Shown: positions 8,256-15,516 of the stretch, piece after piece
Layout: each line of letters begins with the position of its first letter
Position numbering within the stretch: position 1 is the first letter of the stretch
From: Clostridia bacterium
Lineage (GTDB): Bacteria; UBA6262; WVXT01; JAUXBS01
Assembly: GCA_030618495.1 (NCBI GenBank)
Contig: JAUXDE010000005.1
Coordinates: 1 to 31,177 of the forward strand
Reading direction: 5' to 3'
DNA: 31,177 bases
Made by a program: the position numbers and the translations under genes
The notes under the pieces: model-generated
The model's input: only the letters and a program-made list of their open reading frames with translations
Told to the model about the DNA's origin: nothing
Databases searched by the model: none

Positions 8256-8666
8256 TTACTTTCCTAACTTCTCCAGCATTTTATTTTTTATGTCTATTAT
8301 ACCTTTCTGTCCCGCCCCTATTATTCCCGAAATCAGTTTAGCGCTTATCTTATTGTCCCTCGCATAAAAAAGAGCAATCAATGCGGGCAGGTTTAATCCG
8401 CTTAGGATTTCAACCCCGGGAACCTTCGCAAAAAACAGGCTTGCATTAGAAGGCGTGCCTCCAAAAATGTCCACGAGTATTATCTTTTCCCGGGGGAATC
8501 CTGCATCTTTTATTATATCGCTTATCCTGTTCCTTATATTCTTCAACCCGTCACCGACATGAACGGGTATTAACTCTACATACTCCTGTTTACCCAGTAT
8601 TCTTTCCGCTGAAGCAAGAAGCTCTTTACCCAGGTCCCCATGTGTTATTATTATTACACCTATCAT
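8256..8666 (-). CDS. PTS mannose family IIA component
   Basis: This 136-residue protein has the IIA-Man fold signature: the active-site histidine His9 in IITHGDLG and the DIFGGTPSN segment near residues 66-74. It accepts phosphate from HPr and hands it to IIB. It is a stand-alone domain of normal length. The start is ATG at 8666, ten bases after the hprK stop, with a weak GGTAAAG ribosome binding site. Its position immediately after hprK matches the arrangement known in some deltaproteobacteria, where a IIA-Man gene follows the ptsN-hprK region. Confidence 0.93.
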   Translation of the reverse strand: MIGVIIITHGDLGKELLASAERILGKQEYVELIPVHVGDGLKNIRNRISDIIKDAGFPREKIILVDIFGGTPSNASLFFAKVPGVEILSGLNLPALIALFYARDNKISAKLISGIIGAGQKGIIDIKNKMLEKLGK

Positions 8667-8676
8667 TTCTTTACCA

Positions 8677-9618
8677 TTATTCCTTTTTTTTCTTTTTCGT
8701 AATTTTTATCAATTCCCTTTCAAGTTCCTTGGCAGCATAATGTCCTTCAGCCTTTAACCTCTGGTTCTTTGCAGCCAGTTCAATAATCACTGCCAGGTTT
8801 CTTCCCGCCGTAACCGGCACAACAACTTCGGTTATTTCTATTCCCAGTATCGTCGTATGCCTTTTTTCTATACCCAGACGGTCATAATCCTTTACTTTAT
8901 CCCATTCTTCCAGCCTTACAACCAGCTCGACCCTGATGGCATTTCTCACCGAACCGATGCCAAAAACATCTTCTATGTCAATTATGCCCAGCCCTCTTAC
9001 CTCTACGTAGTGATGCCGGGTCATCATAGCATGCGCCACGAGAATACTGCCCGAGCGCTGCTTTATGCCGACAATGTCATCGGCAATTAAGCGGTGTCCC
9101 CTCTTTAGTAGTTCCAGGGCGCATTCACTCTTGCCAATCCCCGATTCACCTGTAATAAGCACTCCCATGCCGTAAACATCCATCATAACACCCTGAGCCG
9201 TGATTTTAGGAGCCATCCCATCATCAAGAAACACAAAAATCCTATCAATAAACCTTGTTGCGGAAAGCTTTGTTCTTAAAACAGGCATTTTTGCTATCTC
9301 CGCTTTCCTGATAAAATACTTTGGTAAATTAAAATCAGCCGTAACCACAAAACAGGGAATATCCTTTGAAAACATTTTCCGGTTTAATTCATATTTTTTA
9401 TTCTTTCTCATTATGTTCAGGGCGGTCATTTCTTCTTCTCCCAGCACCTGTACCGCCCCCCTGGGGAACGAATCATAATGTCCAAGAAAAGCCAGTACGG
9501 GCCTGTGAATCTCGCAAGTCTTAATTTCCCTCTTAAGCCCTTTTTTTCCTGTCAAAGACTGCAATTTTAATATAATATTTTTTTCCTTCAGAATATCGCC
9601 TACGGTATATTTTTTCAT
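8677..9618 (-). CDS. hprK: HPr kinase/phosphorylase
   Basis: HprK phosphorylates HPr on Ser46 and also removes that phosphate, linking carbon/energy state to PTS activity. At 313 residues it is the full-length two-domain form, like that of Bacillus. Visible motifs are the P-loop GESGIGKSE (about 157-165), the ADD pair (about 180-181) and the family signature EVRGLGIIDIEDVFG. The start is ATG at 9618, one base after the ptsN stop, with GAGAGGG in the ptsN tail as ribosome binding site; a TTG at 9639 has none. Oddly, where most family members carry a His just before the P-loop strand (HG then VLVDVYG), this protein reads AQGVMMDVYG, with Gln142. The target HPr is encoded in the same run. Confidence 0.94.
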   Translation of the reverse strand: MKKYTVGDILKEKNIILKLQSLTGKKGLKREIKTCEIHRPVLAFLGHYDSFPRGAVQVLGEEEMTALNIMRKNKKYELNRKMFSKDIPCFVVTADFNLPKYFIRKAEIAKMPVLRTKLSATRFIDRIFVFLDDGMAPKITAQGVMMDVYGMGVLITGESGIGKSECALELLKRGHRLIADDIVGIKQRSGSILVAHAMMTRHHYVEVRGLGIIDIEDVFGIGSVRNAIRVELVVRLEEWDKVKDYDRLGIEKRHTTILGIEITEVVVPVTAGRNLAVIIELAAKNQRLKAEGHYAAKELERELIKITKKKKKE

Positions 9619-9619
9619 A

Positions 9620-10087
9620 CTATAGATCTTCCCTCTCAATTATTTTTATTACATCTTCCGGGGTTTTTGCATCCTTCAATTCCAGCCTGAAGAACTTGTC
9701 CTTCAATAATCTCGATATTTTAGCCAGCACTTTCAAATGCAGTCCGCTTGATTTTCTGGGAGCTATCATTAAGAATATTACATAGGCCGGCTCCCCATCA
9801 AGCGAATTAAATTCAACTCCGTTCATGGAATTTCCAAAAGCAATAATGACATTCTTTATTTTATCCGATTTTGCATGCGGAATTGCTATACCCTGCCCGA
9901 TGCCGGTTGAACCCGCCCTTTCTCTTTCAATCAATGATTTAACGATTCTTCCTCTTATATTTATGTCTTTTTTAATTTTTCTTGCTTTTACTAACTGGTC
10001 AACAAGTTCTTCCAAAACTTGCTTTTTTGCCGTTGAATCAAGACTAATTTTAACCGCATCCTTACTTAGAAAATCTATTATTTTCAT
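9620..10087 (-). CDS. ptsN: PTS IIA-Ntr-like regulatory protein (PtsN)
   Basis: This 155-residue protein is of the EIIA-Ntr/fructose IIA family. The phospho-acceptor is His71 in GIAIPHAK, preceded by the usual RERAGSTGIGQG loop. Such proteins usually regulate nitrogen, potassium or envelope functions rather than transport sugar. ATG at 10087 is chosen: it has a GAGGG ribosome binding site and gives the family's MKIIDFL start; an ATG at 10126 directly after the lptB stop would add 13 atypical residues. It lies directly downstream of lptB, as in many proteobacteria, but with rpoN and hpf missing in between. It is followed one base later by hprK. Confidence 0.92.
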   Translation of the reverse strand: MKIIDFLSKDAVKISLDSTAKKQVLEELVDQLVKARKIKKDINIRGRIVKSLIERERAGSTGIGQGIAIPHAKSDKIKNVIIAFGNSMNGVEFNSLDGEPAYVIFLMIAPRKSSGLHLKVLAKISRLLKDKFFRLELKDAKTPEDVIKIIEREDL

Positions 10088-10126
10088 TATCCCTCTTAAT
10101 GTTGATAAATTCCGGGGGCAGAGCAT

Positions 10127-10846
10127 TTACATCTTGAACTTCTCCCCCAGGTAAACCTTATGCGCTTTCTTCGATTTTAACAATTCTTCAGCTGTTCCTG
10201 ATATTAATATCTTTCCCTCATAAATAATATACGCTCTGTCTATTATCTTCAGGGTTTCCCTTACATTATGGTCGGTAATAAGTATACCGAGTTTCTTGTC
10301 CCTTAATTTTGCGATAATCTGCTGTATCTCACAGGTGGCAATAGGATCTATCCCCACAAATGGCTCATCAAGCAAAATATACTTGGGTGAAGTTACCAGC
10401 GCCCTGGTTATCTCCACCCTTCTCTTTTCCCCGCCGGATAAAGAATATGCCTTGCTGCCGCAAAGATGTTCGATTTCAAGTTCCTTCAGCAAACCTTTTA
10501 GCTTTTCCTTTTTCTCTTCATTATTCAACCCCAGCGTTTCAATAATAGCCATAACGTTTTCCCCAACTGTAAGCTTTCTGAAAATCGACGGTTCCTGTGC
10601 AAGGTATCCAATCCCCTGCCTCGCCCGCATATACATTGGAGATTTCATAACGTCATTGCCATCCAGCAGTATCTTTCCCCCGTTAGGCTTGACAAGTCCG
10701 ACTACCATATGGAAAATCGTTGACTTCCCAGCCCCGTTAGGACCCAACAACCCCACTATTTCACCGGGATTTATTTCTATATTAACTCCATTAACCACCG
10801 TTCTCCCTGAGTATTTCTTAACAAGTGAATCCGTAAACAAAGACAT
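10127..10846 (-). CDS. lptB: LPS export ABC transporter ATP-binding protein LptB
   Basis: LptB is the cytoplasmic ATPase that drives LPS extraction from the inner membrane together with LptF/G. The 239-residue sequence has Walker A GPNGAGKST (35-43), Q-loop Gln85 in YLAQEPSIFRKLTV (an LptB hallmark), the signature LSGGE at 137-141, Walker B LLDEPF with Glu162 and H-loop His194 in ITDHNVRETL. The C terminus YLGEKFKM is also characteristic. The start ATG overlaps the lptA stop in a TAATG junction. lptF and lptG are not in this window. The neighbours lptA and lptC confirm the role. Confidence 0.97.
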   Translation of the reverse strand: MSLFTDSLVKKYSGRTVVNGVNIEINPGEIVGLLGPNGAGKSTIFHMVVGLVKPNGGKILLDGNDVMKSPMYMRARQGIGYLAQEPSIFRKLTVGENVMAIIETLGLNNEEKKEKLKGLLKELEIEHLCGSKAYSLSGGEKRRVEITRALVTSPKYILLDEPFVGIDPIATCEIQQIIAKLRDKKLGILITDHNVRETLKIIDRAYIIYEGKILISGTAEELLKSKKAHKVYLGEKFKM

Positions 10847-11544
10847 TATTCTTTTTCCTCATATTTTTTTTCATTTCTAACAGTATTTTTTTCCTTTATA
10901 TAAATACGGGCGTTAAAATGATCTTCAAATATAATTGTTCTTTCCTCTAAAAACATCGTTATCTTCCGCGCGGTGTACCTGGCTTCAACTTCCTCGTTAT
11001 TCTGATTAATTCCCGGAGTCCCTTCTGTTAAGACAATTTCACGCATCTCTGAGCTGTAATTGAGTAAATCACTCGTGGCAGAAACATCTTCCTGTTTAAC
11101 CACAACGTGCCCTTTCACAATCCCCTTTTCTTCATCCTCGAACACTTCAATCCTATCACCGCTTATATCAATAGTTTTACTTTCATCCTCAAGGTCTATT
11201 CTGATTACCCTCGGTTCTCCCGTAAAAACACCGTAAGACATATCACGGCTATACCTGGCTTTATCACAAAACACCTCAGTCGTTTCCCCTTCCTTGGACA
11301 TGTCCACTCCATGAACATTTCCCATGGCAAGAAGCACGTCCTCCCCCTCGTGGTTCTCCATCCTGTCCGATACCAGCGTAACCTCGTCCTTTAAAAGTTT
11401 TACATTTCCGGAAAACACAGCAACATTGCCACCCCTGGTTCCTTCCATTCTATCGGAAGTAATCACGTAACCTCCGGGCTTTTCACCCGCCCAAACACTT
11501 ATTGAAAGAAAGATGATAAATAATCCCGGTATAGTGTTTTTCAT
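10846..11544 (-). CDS. lptA: LptA/OstA-like periplasmic LPS transport protein
   Basis: This 232-residue protein begins with a signal peptide (Lys at 2, hydrophobic core, likely cut after the Ala in SVWA near residue 19). It is built of beta-strand repeats with the OstA/LptA pattern, such as ITSDRMEG, AVFSGNVKLL, LVSDRM and DISGDRIEV. LptA forms the periplasmic bridge that carries LPS from LptC to the outer-membrane LptD. It is longer than the roughly 185-residue E. coli LptA and has a charged C-terminal tail. It overlaps lptC and lptB by one base each (TAATG), so the three are probably made in a coupled way. Confidence 0.87.
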   Translation of the reverse strand: MKNTIPGLFIIFLSISVWAGEKPGGYVITSDRMEGTRGGNVAVFSGNVKLLKDEVTLVSDRMENHEGEDVLLAMGNVHGVDMSKEGETTEVFCDKARYSRDMSYGVFTGEPRVIRIDLEDESKTIDISGDRIEVFEDEEKGIVKGHVVVKQEDVSATSDLLNYSSEMREIVLTEGTPGINQNNEEVEARYTARKITMFLEERTIIFEDHFNARIYIKEKNTVRNEKKYEEKE

Positions 11545-12101
11545 TACTCCTTATCCACCTTCTCTTCCACCTTGACATCCCTCTTAATTATGATTTTTCC
11601 CAGACTGGAATCAACCTCGAGCCCGTAACCCGTAACTATCATTTTCTCGTCTTCCTGCCTGACAAAATCATCCGACAGCACTTTCTCCTTTTTAGAATCC
11701 CACCTTAAACTATCAGTTGTGAGCGTAGTTTTTTTCTCTTCCGAAAAAACAATTACGTTTCCTCTCATAGAAACATCATTCGTTTTATTGTTTACGGTTC
11801 CTTCGTCGGCAGTCATCGTGGACGTAACCTCCCCCTCGTTGTTATAAAACTTCATCCTTGGTTCAAATAATTCAGTCGTGTTCTTCTTTTGATAGATATC
11901 GGCCTTTTCAGAGATGAGTTCCCATTCCTTTATCCCGGACTTTAATTCGGTAACGGTGAAACCATGTATTACCTGGTCCGGTATTCGTTCCCTGTTTTTT
12001 GACGTAAGACTATCCACAGGGGAACACGCCTGCATTAATACTATCAGAAATAGGATACCCCCTCCCGTTAAATATCCCTTGGCAATATTATGTTTCTTCA
12101 T
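11544..12101 (-). CDS. lptC: LptC-like LPS export protein
   Basis: This 185-residue protein has an N-terminal hydrophobic segment (about 12-25) ending in LMQAC, so it is anchored either as a membrane helix or as a lipoprotein on Cys26; the lipobox is imperfect. The rest is beta-rich, with the LptC-type pattern of GFTVTE, ADIYQKK and TTDSLRWDSKKE followed by VTGYGLEVD. LptC receives LPS from LptB/F/G and passes it to LptA. ATG at 12101 is chosen because it forms an ATGA overlap with the acyltransferase stop and starts a proper signal/anchor; an earlier ATG at 12164 would add 21 residues that read inside the upstream gene. lptA follows directly. Confidence 0.83.
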   Translation of the reverse strand: MKKHNIAKGYLTGGGILFLIVLMQACSPVDSLTSKNRERIPDQVIHGFTVTELKSGIKEWELISEKADIYQKKNTTELFEPRMKFYNNEGEVTSTMTADEGTVNNKTNDVSMRGNVIVFSEEKKTTLTTDSLRWDSKKEKVLSDDFVRQEDEKMIVTGYGLEVDSSLGKIIIKRDVKVEEKVDKE

Positions 12102-12991
12102 GTATTCGGTATTTTCCACCTGTCGTGCATCCATACCCACTGGGAAGGATACTTCTTCACCCACCTTTCAATTATTTCTGTAAATATCTGTGTGTTTTCC
12201 CTTATTTCCTCTTTTTTGTCTTCAAGCCTTGACAATATAACCGGTTTTTCAACATGCAACGTATGCCCTGCTCTGCCACGCACGATGAAACAAGGTAGAA
12301 CTGGAATATCTTTCTTTGAGACAATAGAAGCAAGTCCTATTGATGTATAACACTTTCTGCCGAAGAAATCCACAAGAATACCGGGAAACCTTTTTGAATT
12401 CTGGTCAAGTATTATTCCCAGCATCCTGTTATTTCTGAACACTCTTAGAATTTCCTTAGGCGATTCTCCCCTTTGAATGATATGTATATTCCTTACCAGC
12501 CTTAGCTTAACCAGTTTTTTGTTCAACACAGGGTCGTATATCTTCCTGGCAATGACATGAAGCGGGTATCCATTGGTCCCCAGGGCAGCCCCGAGCAATT
12601 CCCAGTTTCCGAAATGAGCAGCCAGTATTATAACACCTACACCTTTCCTCAGTGCTTCCTTAAGATTTTCTTCCCCTTCTATTTTGACATATCTGTTTAT
12701 TCTCTTTTTGTTTAACCTGGGGAAACACAACAGTTCGGCTATGTTCCTTCCCTGGTTTGAAAAAACCTCCCTTGCGATTTTTAAAATCTCAGCTTTGGAT
12801 TTTTCCGGGAAGGACTTCTTCAGATTTTCAATGCATCTTACCCTGTCTCCCTTAAACAGGTAAAAGACTATCAACCCCAACCAACTGCCCATAAAAACCA
12901 CAGTATCCAAAGGTATCAGTTTAACTCCAAAAAAACCAACCGATACAAATATTCGTATTAACGTTCGTATTACTCTCTGCCATTCTTTCAA
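12098..12991 (-). CDS. LpxL/HtrB-family lipid A acyltransferase (first copy)
   Basis: This 297-residue membrane-associated enzyme is of the lysophospholipid/lipid A late acyltransferase family, which adds secondary acyl chains to Kdo-lipid A from acyl-ACP. The catalytic motif His126-x4-Glu131 (AAHFGNWELLG) is present, with the N-terminal hydrophobic anchor and the C-terminal YPSQWVWMHDRWK block. The start is TTG at 12991 with AGGG about nine bases upstream; the nearby ATG runs straight into a stop. It lies between kdsC and lptC. A second family member lies at 25131-26090. Which acyl position each enzyme uses cannot be told from sequence. Confidence 0.88.
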   Translation of the reverse strand: MKEWQRVIRTLIRIFVSVGFFGVKLIPLDTVVFMGSWLGLIVFYLFKGDRVRCIENLKKSFPEKSKAEILKIAREVFSNQGRNIAELLCFPRLNKKRINRYVKIEGEENLKEALRKGVGVIILAAHFGNWELLGAALGTNGYPLHVIARKIYDPVLNKKLVKLRLVRNIHIIQRGESPKEILRVFRNNRMLGIILDQNSKRFPGILVDFFGRKCYTSIGLASIVSKKDIPVLPCFIVRGRAGHTLHVEKPVILSRLEDKKEEIRENTQIFTEIIERWVKKYPSQWVWMHDRWKIPNT

Positions 12992-13009
12992 ATCATGAAT
13001 CCCTAAAAG

Positions 13010-13537
13010 TTACATGTATTTTTCTACTGCTTTTTTCCATCTCCCCTGGGATTTGAAAACAATTTCAATAACTTCTCTCAGAACCCCCTGGCCACCCTTC
13101 GCCTCGGTAACACAGTCAACAACTTTCTTCACATCATTAACCGCATCCTTCGGGCACGCTGAAAACCCCGCTCTCTTCAACAACGGTAAATCCACAAGGT
13201 CATCGCCTATGTAAGCCACCTGGGTTCCGGTTAAGTTAAACCTCTTAAGAATGTCGTTAAAAGCGGGCAGTTTGCCAAGCGAGCCAAGGTAAACCGCGTC
13301 AATCTTTAATTCTTTTGCGCGCTCTTCAACCTGCGGGGACTTTCTTCCCGATACCCATGCATATTTTATGCCTCCGGCATTGCGCGTCGCAAAAATACCC
13401 AGCCTGTCTTTCGCGCTCCAGCTCTTAACTTCTTCGCCTGATTCCATAATAACTATATCACCCGGGGTAAGGACACCGTCAACATCCATTGCTATGAGTT
13501 TTATTTTTTTTGCTTTGTTTGATATTTTTTTATTCAT
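13010..13537 (-). CDS. kdsC: 3-deoxy-D-manno-octulosonate 8-phosphate phosphatase (KdsC)
   Basis: This 175-residue HAD-superfamily enzyme removes phosphate from Kdo-8-P to give Kdo. Motif I is Asp18-x-Asp20 in MDVDGVLT, the WVSGRKSPQVEERAKEL stretch supplies motif II, and motif IV is YIGDDLVDLP with Asp112, Asp113 and Asp116. It has no cap domain, as usual for tetrameric KdsC. The ATG start overlaps the end of kdsD by eight bases. Together with kdsB, kdsA and kdsD it completes the path from ribulose-5-phosphate to CMP-Kdo inside one operon. Confidence 0.95.
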   Translation of the reverse strand: MNKKISNKAKKIKLIAMDVDGVLTPGDIVIMESGEEVKSWSAKDRLGIFATRNAGGIKYAWVSGRKSPQVEERAKELKIDAVYLGSLGKLPAFNDILKRFNLTGTQVAYIGDDLVDLPLLKRAGFSACPKDAVNDVKKVVDCVTEAKGGQGVLREVIEIVFKSQGRWKKAVEKYM

Positions 13538-14495
13538 AAATCCCTTCTGACATCAAGTCTCTTTCATCGACAACTCCAACAGGACGACCGGCACCATCTA
13601 TAACGGGGACATTGTCAAACTTCTTCTTTTTCATAAGCCTTAGAACTTCAACCGCCATGGTTTCCCCCGTAATCGTTATGGGATTTTTTGTCATAACATT
13701 CTTTAGTTTTTTTTCCAGTATCCTTTCGTCTTTCTGCAATTTTCTTCTAAGGTCGCCATCGGTAAAAAACCCGACAAGACTGCCCTTACTATCAATAATA
13801 CTGGTCGCTCCAAGCCGGGTACCCGTCATAACAAACAGCGCATCACGGACTGTCTTATTCTCCGAAATAACCGGATTGTTTTTTCCCTTTCTCATTACAT
13901 CCTCAACCTTCATTAGAAGCCTCTTGCCTATTATTCCCTTTGGATGCATCATTGCAAAATCCTTCTCGCGTAAATTCCTTTTGCTCATGAGACATACAGC
14001 CAGGGCATCCCCCAGCGCAAGCATCAAGGTACTGCTCGCGGTAGGCATTATATCCAGGGAATCCGCTTCTTTGACAACTTGCGCGGATATTAACGCATCG
14101 CTCCGCGCGGCAAGCCTGGAATCAGTTCGTCCCGTTATACTGATTATTTTCAATACCCTGCGCTTAAACAGCGGCAGCAAATCCAGTAGTTCCTCTGTTT
14201 CCCCGCTGTAAGACAGCGCAAGAACGATGTCTTTTTCCGCCAGCATACCGGAATCGCCGAGCAACGCATCCCCTGAATGCATGAAACATGAAGGTACACC
14301 CACGCTTGAGAGAGTAGCTGCAATTTTCTTTCCGATAATTCCTGATTTACCGACCCCCGTTACAACCACCTTGCCCTTGCAGTCGTGTATCAACCTTACC
14401 GCTTTCTTAAATCCCTGCCCCAATTTCCCAGCGGCAGATATTATCGCGCCCGCTTCAATATTCATTACTTCTCTTGCATGCTTAATAATATCCAC
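13530..14495 (-). CDS. kdsD: D-arabinose 5-phosphate isomerase (KdsD/KpsF)
   Basis: This 321-residue enzyme converts ribulose-5-phosphate to arabinose-5-phosphate, the first step to Kdo. It has an N-terminal SIS domain (VVVTGVGKSGIIGKK, SYSGETEE, then the TASST loop and MMHPKGIIGKRLL with the conserved His) and two C-terminal CBS domains (from about residue 205 to the end, with GFFTDGDLRR). Length matches KdsD. The start is GTG at 14495, with a GGGGG ribosome binding site five bases upstream that sits just after the stop of the small zinc-ribbon gene. Its last eight bases overlap kdsC. Confidence 0.95.
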   Translation of the reverse strand: MDIIKHAREVMNIEAGAIISAAGKLGQGFKKAVRLIHDCKGKVVVTGVGKSGIIGKKIAATLSSVGVPSCFMHSGDALLGDSGMLAEKDIVLALSYSGETEELLDLLPLFKRRVLKIISITGRTDSRLAARSDALISAQVVKEADSLDIMPTASSTLMLALGDALAVCLMSKRNLREKDFAMMHPKGIIGKRLLMKVEDVMRKGKNNPVISENKTVRDALFVMTGTRLGATSIIDSKGSLVGFFTDGDLRRKLQKDERILEKKLKNVMTKNPITITGETMAVEVLRLMKKKKFDNVPVIDGAGRPVGVVDERDLMSEGIYE

Positions 14496-14507
14496 AGAAA
14501 CCCCCGT

Positions 14508-14684
14508 TTAATCCTTAATTAACAACCGTATCAACACATAGAACACCGCCAGTACAACATAAATAATCGCCAGGGTTTTCGCATGCCATTTCCACGTAAG
14601 CATCGGCATTTGCAGTTCAGCCCCGCACTTGTTACATGTCTTTGCCTCATTCTTATTCATCTGGCCGCATTTGGGACATTTCAT
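14508..14684 (-). CDS. 58-residue zinc-ribbon single-pass membrane protein, function unknown
   Basis: This short open frame encodes 58 residues. Two CxxC knuckles (Cys3-Pro-Lys-Cys6 and Cys17-Asn-Lys-Cys20, the second followed by Gly) form a zinc-ribbon. One hydrophobic helix follows at about residues 37-55, then a short basic tail. ATG at 14684 lies ten bases after a good AAGGAG site within the last codons of kdsA, and the stop is 12 bases before the kdsD GTG, so it fills the kdsA-kdsD gap exactly. No function is recognised. It could be a membrane-tethered adaptor or a scaffold for Kdo enzymes, but that is speculation. The frame, ribosome binding site and tight fit make it very likely a real gene. 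Confidence 0.8.
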   Translation of the reverse strand: MKCPKCGQMNKNEAKTCNKCGAELQMPMLTWKWHAKTLAIIYVVLAVFYVLIRLLIKD

Positions 14685-14688
14685 ATAC

Positions 14689-15516
14689 TTATATCTCCTT
14701 TTTCACCACTTCATCTATTTTTTTAACATGACGGAGTATTTTTTTTAAACTCTTGAGTTCTAACATGCTCGTCCCGTCCGATAAAGCCCTGCCGGGATCA
14801 TGATGTACCTCAACGAAAAGGCCCGCAATACCCACGGCAATGGCAGCTCCTGCCAGGCATGAGATGAACTCGGGCTGTCCGCCGCTTGTTTTCCCATCCG
14901 CGCCGGGCTGCTGAATACTGTGAGTAACGTCAAAAATCACCGGACAGCCAAAAGACGCCATAATGGTTAAAGAACGCATGTCAACCACAAGGTTATTATA
15001 CCCAAAGAAAGTTCCCCGCTCTGTCAAAAGAAGTTTATTGTTTCCCCCGCGCCTTACTTTTTCGATTATGTGCTTTACATCATGAGGAGCCATGAACTGT
15101 CCTTTTTTTACATTAACGGGCCTGTCGGTTTTAGCGGCAGCCATAATAATATCCGTCTGCCGGCTTAGAAAAGCCGGAATTTGAAGTATATCGGCAACTT
15201 CCGCCGCCGGAGCCGCATCCTCCGGACTGTGTATGTCGGTCAACACGGGAACATCAAGTTCGTCCTTAACCTTCTTCAATATCTTAAGCCCCTTTTTTAG
15301 CCCGGGACCCCTGAACGATTTAATTGAAGTCCTGTTTGCCTTATCATAAGATGATTTAAAGATAAAAGGCATTCTGATTTCTTCGGCAATTTTCTTTATC
15401 TGCCCCGCAAGTTTTAATGTTGCCGACTCTGTTTCTATGACACAGGGTCCTGCCATTAAAACCAGCTTACGCCTGTTGCCGATTATTACGCCTCCCGCCT
15501 CAACCTCTTTCTTCAA
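14689..15516 (-). CDS. kdsA: 3-deoxy-8-phosphooctulonate synthase (KdsA), metal-dependent type
   Basis: KdsA condenses PEP with arabinose-5-phosphate to Kdo-8-P. Family blocks are KSSYDKANRTSIKSFRGPG, LTDIHSPEDA, VNVKKGQFMAPHD, TERGTFFGYNNLVVDMRSL and DVTHSIQQPG. The AGPCVIE start block has a Cys where E. coli has Asn, and His (DVTHS), Glu (FVEVHHD) and Asp (ALSDG) are also present: the four ligands of the metal-dependent class, as in Aquifex. TTG at 15516 is chosen because AAAAGGAG lies five bases before it and the 275-residue product fits the family; a TTG at 15573 would add 19 residues that read through kdsB. It overlaps kdsB by 17 bases. Confidence 0.94.
   Translation of the reverse strand: MKKEVEAGGVIIGNRRKLVLMAGPCVIETESATLKLAGQIKKIAEEIRMPFIFKSSYDKANRTSIKSFRGPGLKKGLKILKKVKDELDVPVLTDIHSPEDAAPAAEVADILQIPAFLSRQTDIIMAAAKTDRPVNVKKGQFMAPHDVKHIIEKVRRGGNNKLLLTERGTFFGYNNLVVDMRSLTIMASFGCPVIFDVTHSIQQPGADGKTSGGQPEFISCLAGAAIAVGIAGLFVEVHHDPGRALSDGTSMLELKSLKKILRHVKKIDEVVKKEI

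Noticed and set aside
10296-10880. 194-residue open frame on the plus strand
   Set aside because: Antisense shadow of lptB, whose ATPase motifs are all intact.
13612-14211. 199-residue open frame on the plus strand
   Set aside because: It is antisense to kdsD, which has clear SIS and CBS domains; the plus-strand translation shows no family motif and has no suitable ribosome binding site.
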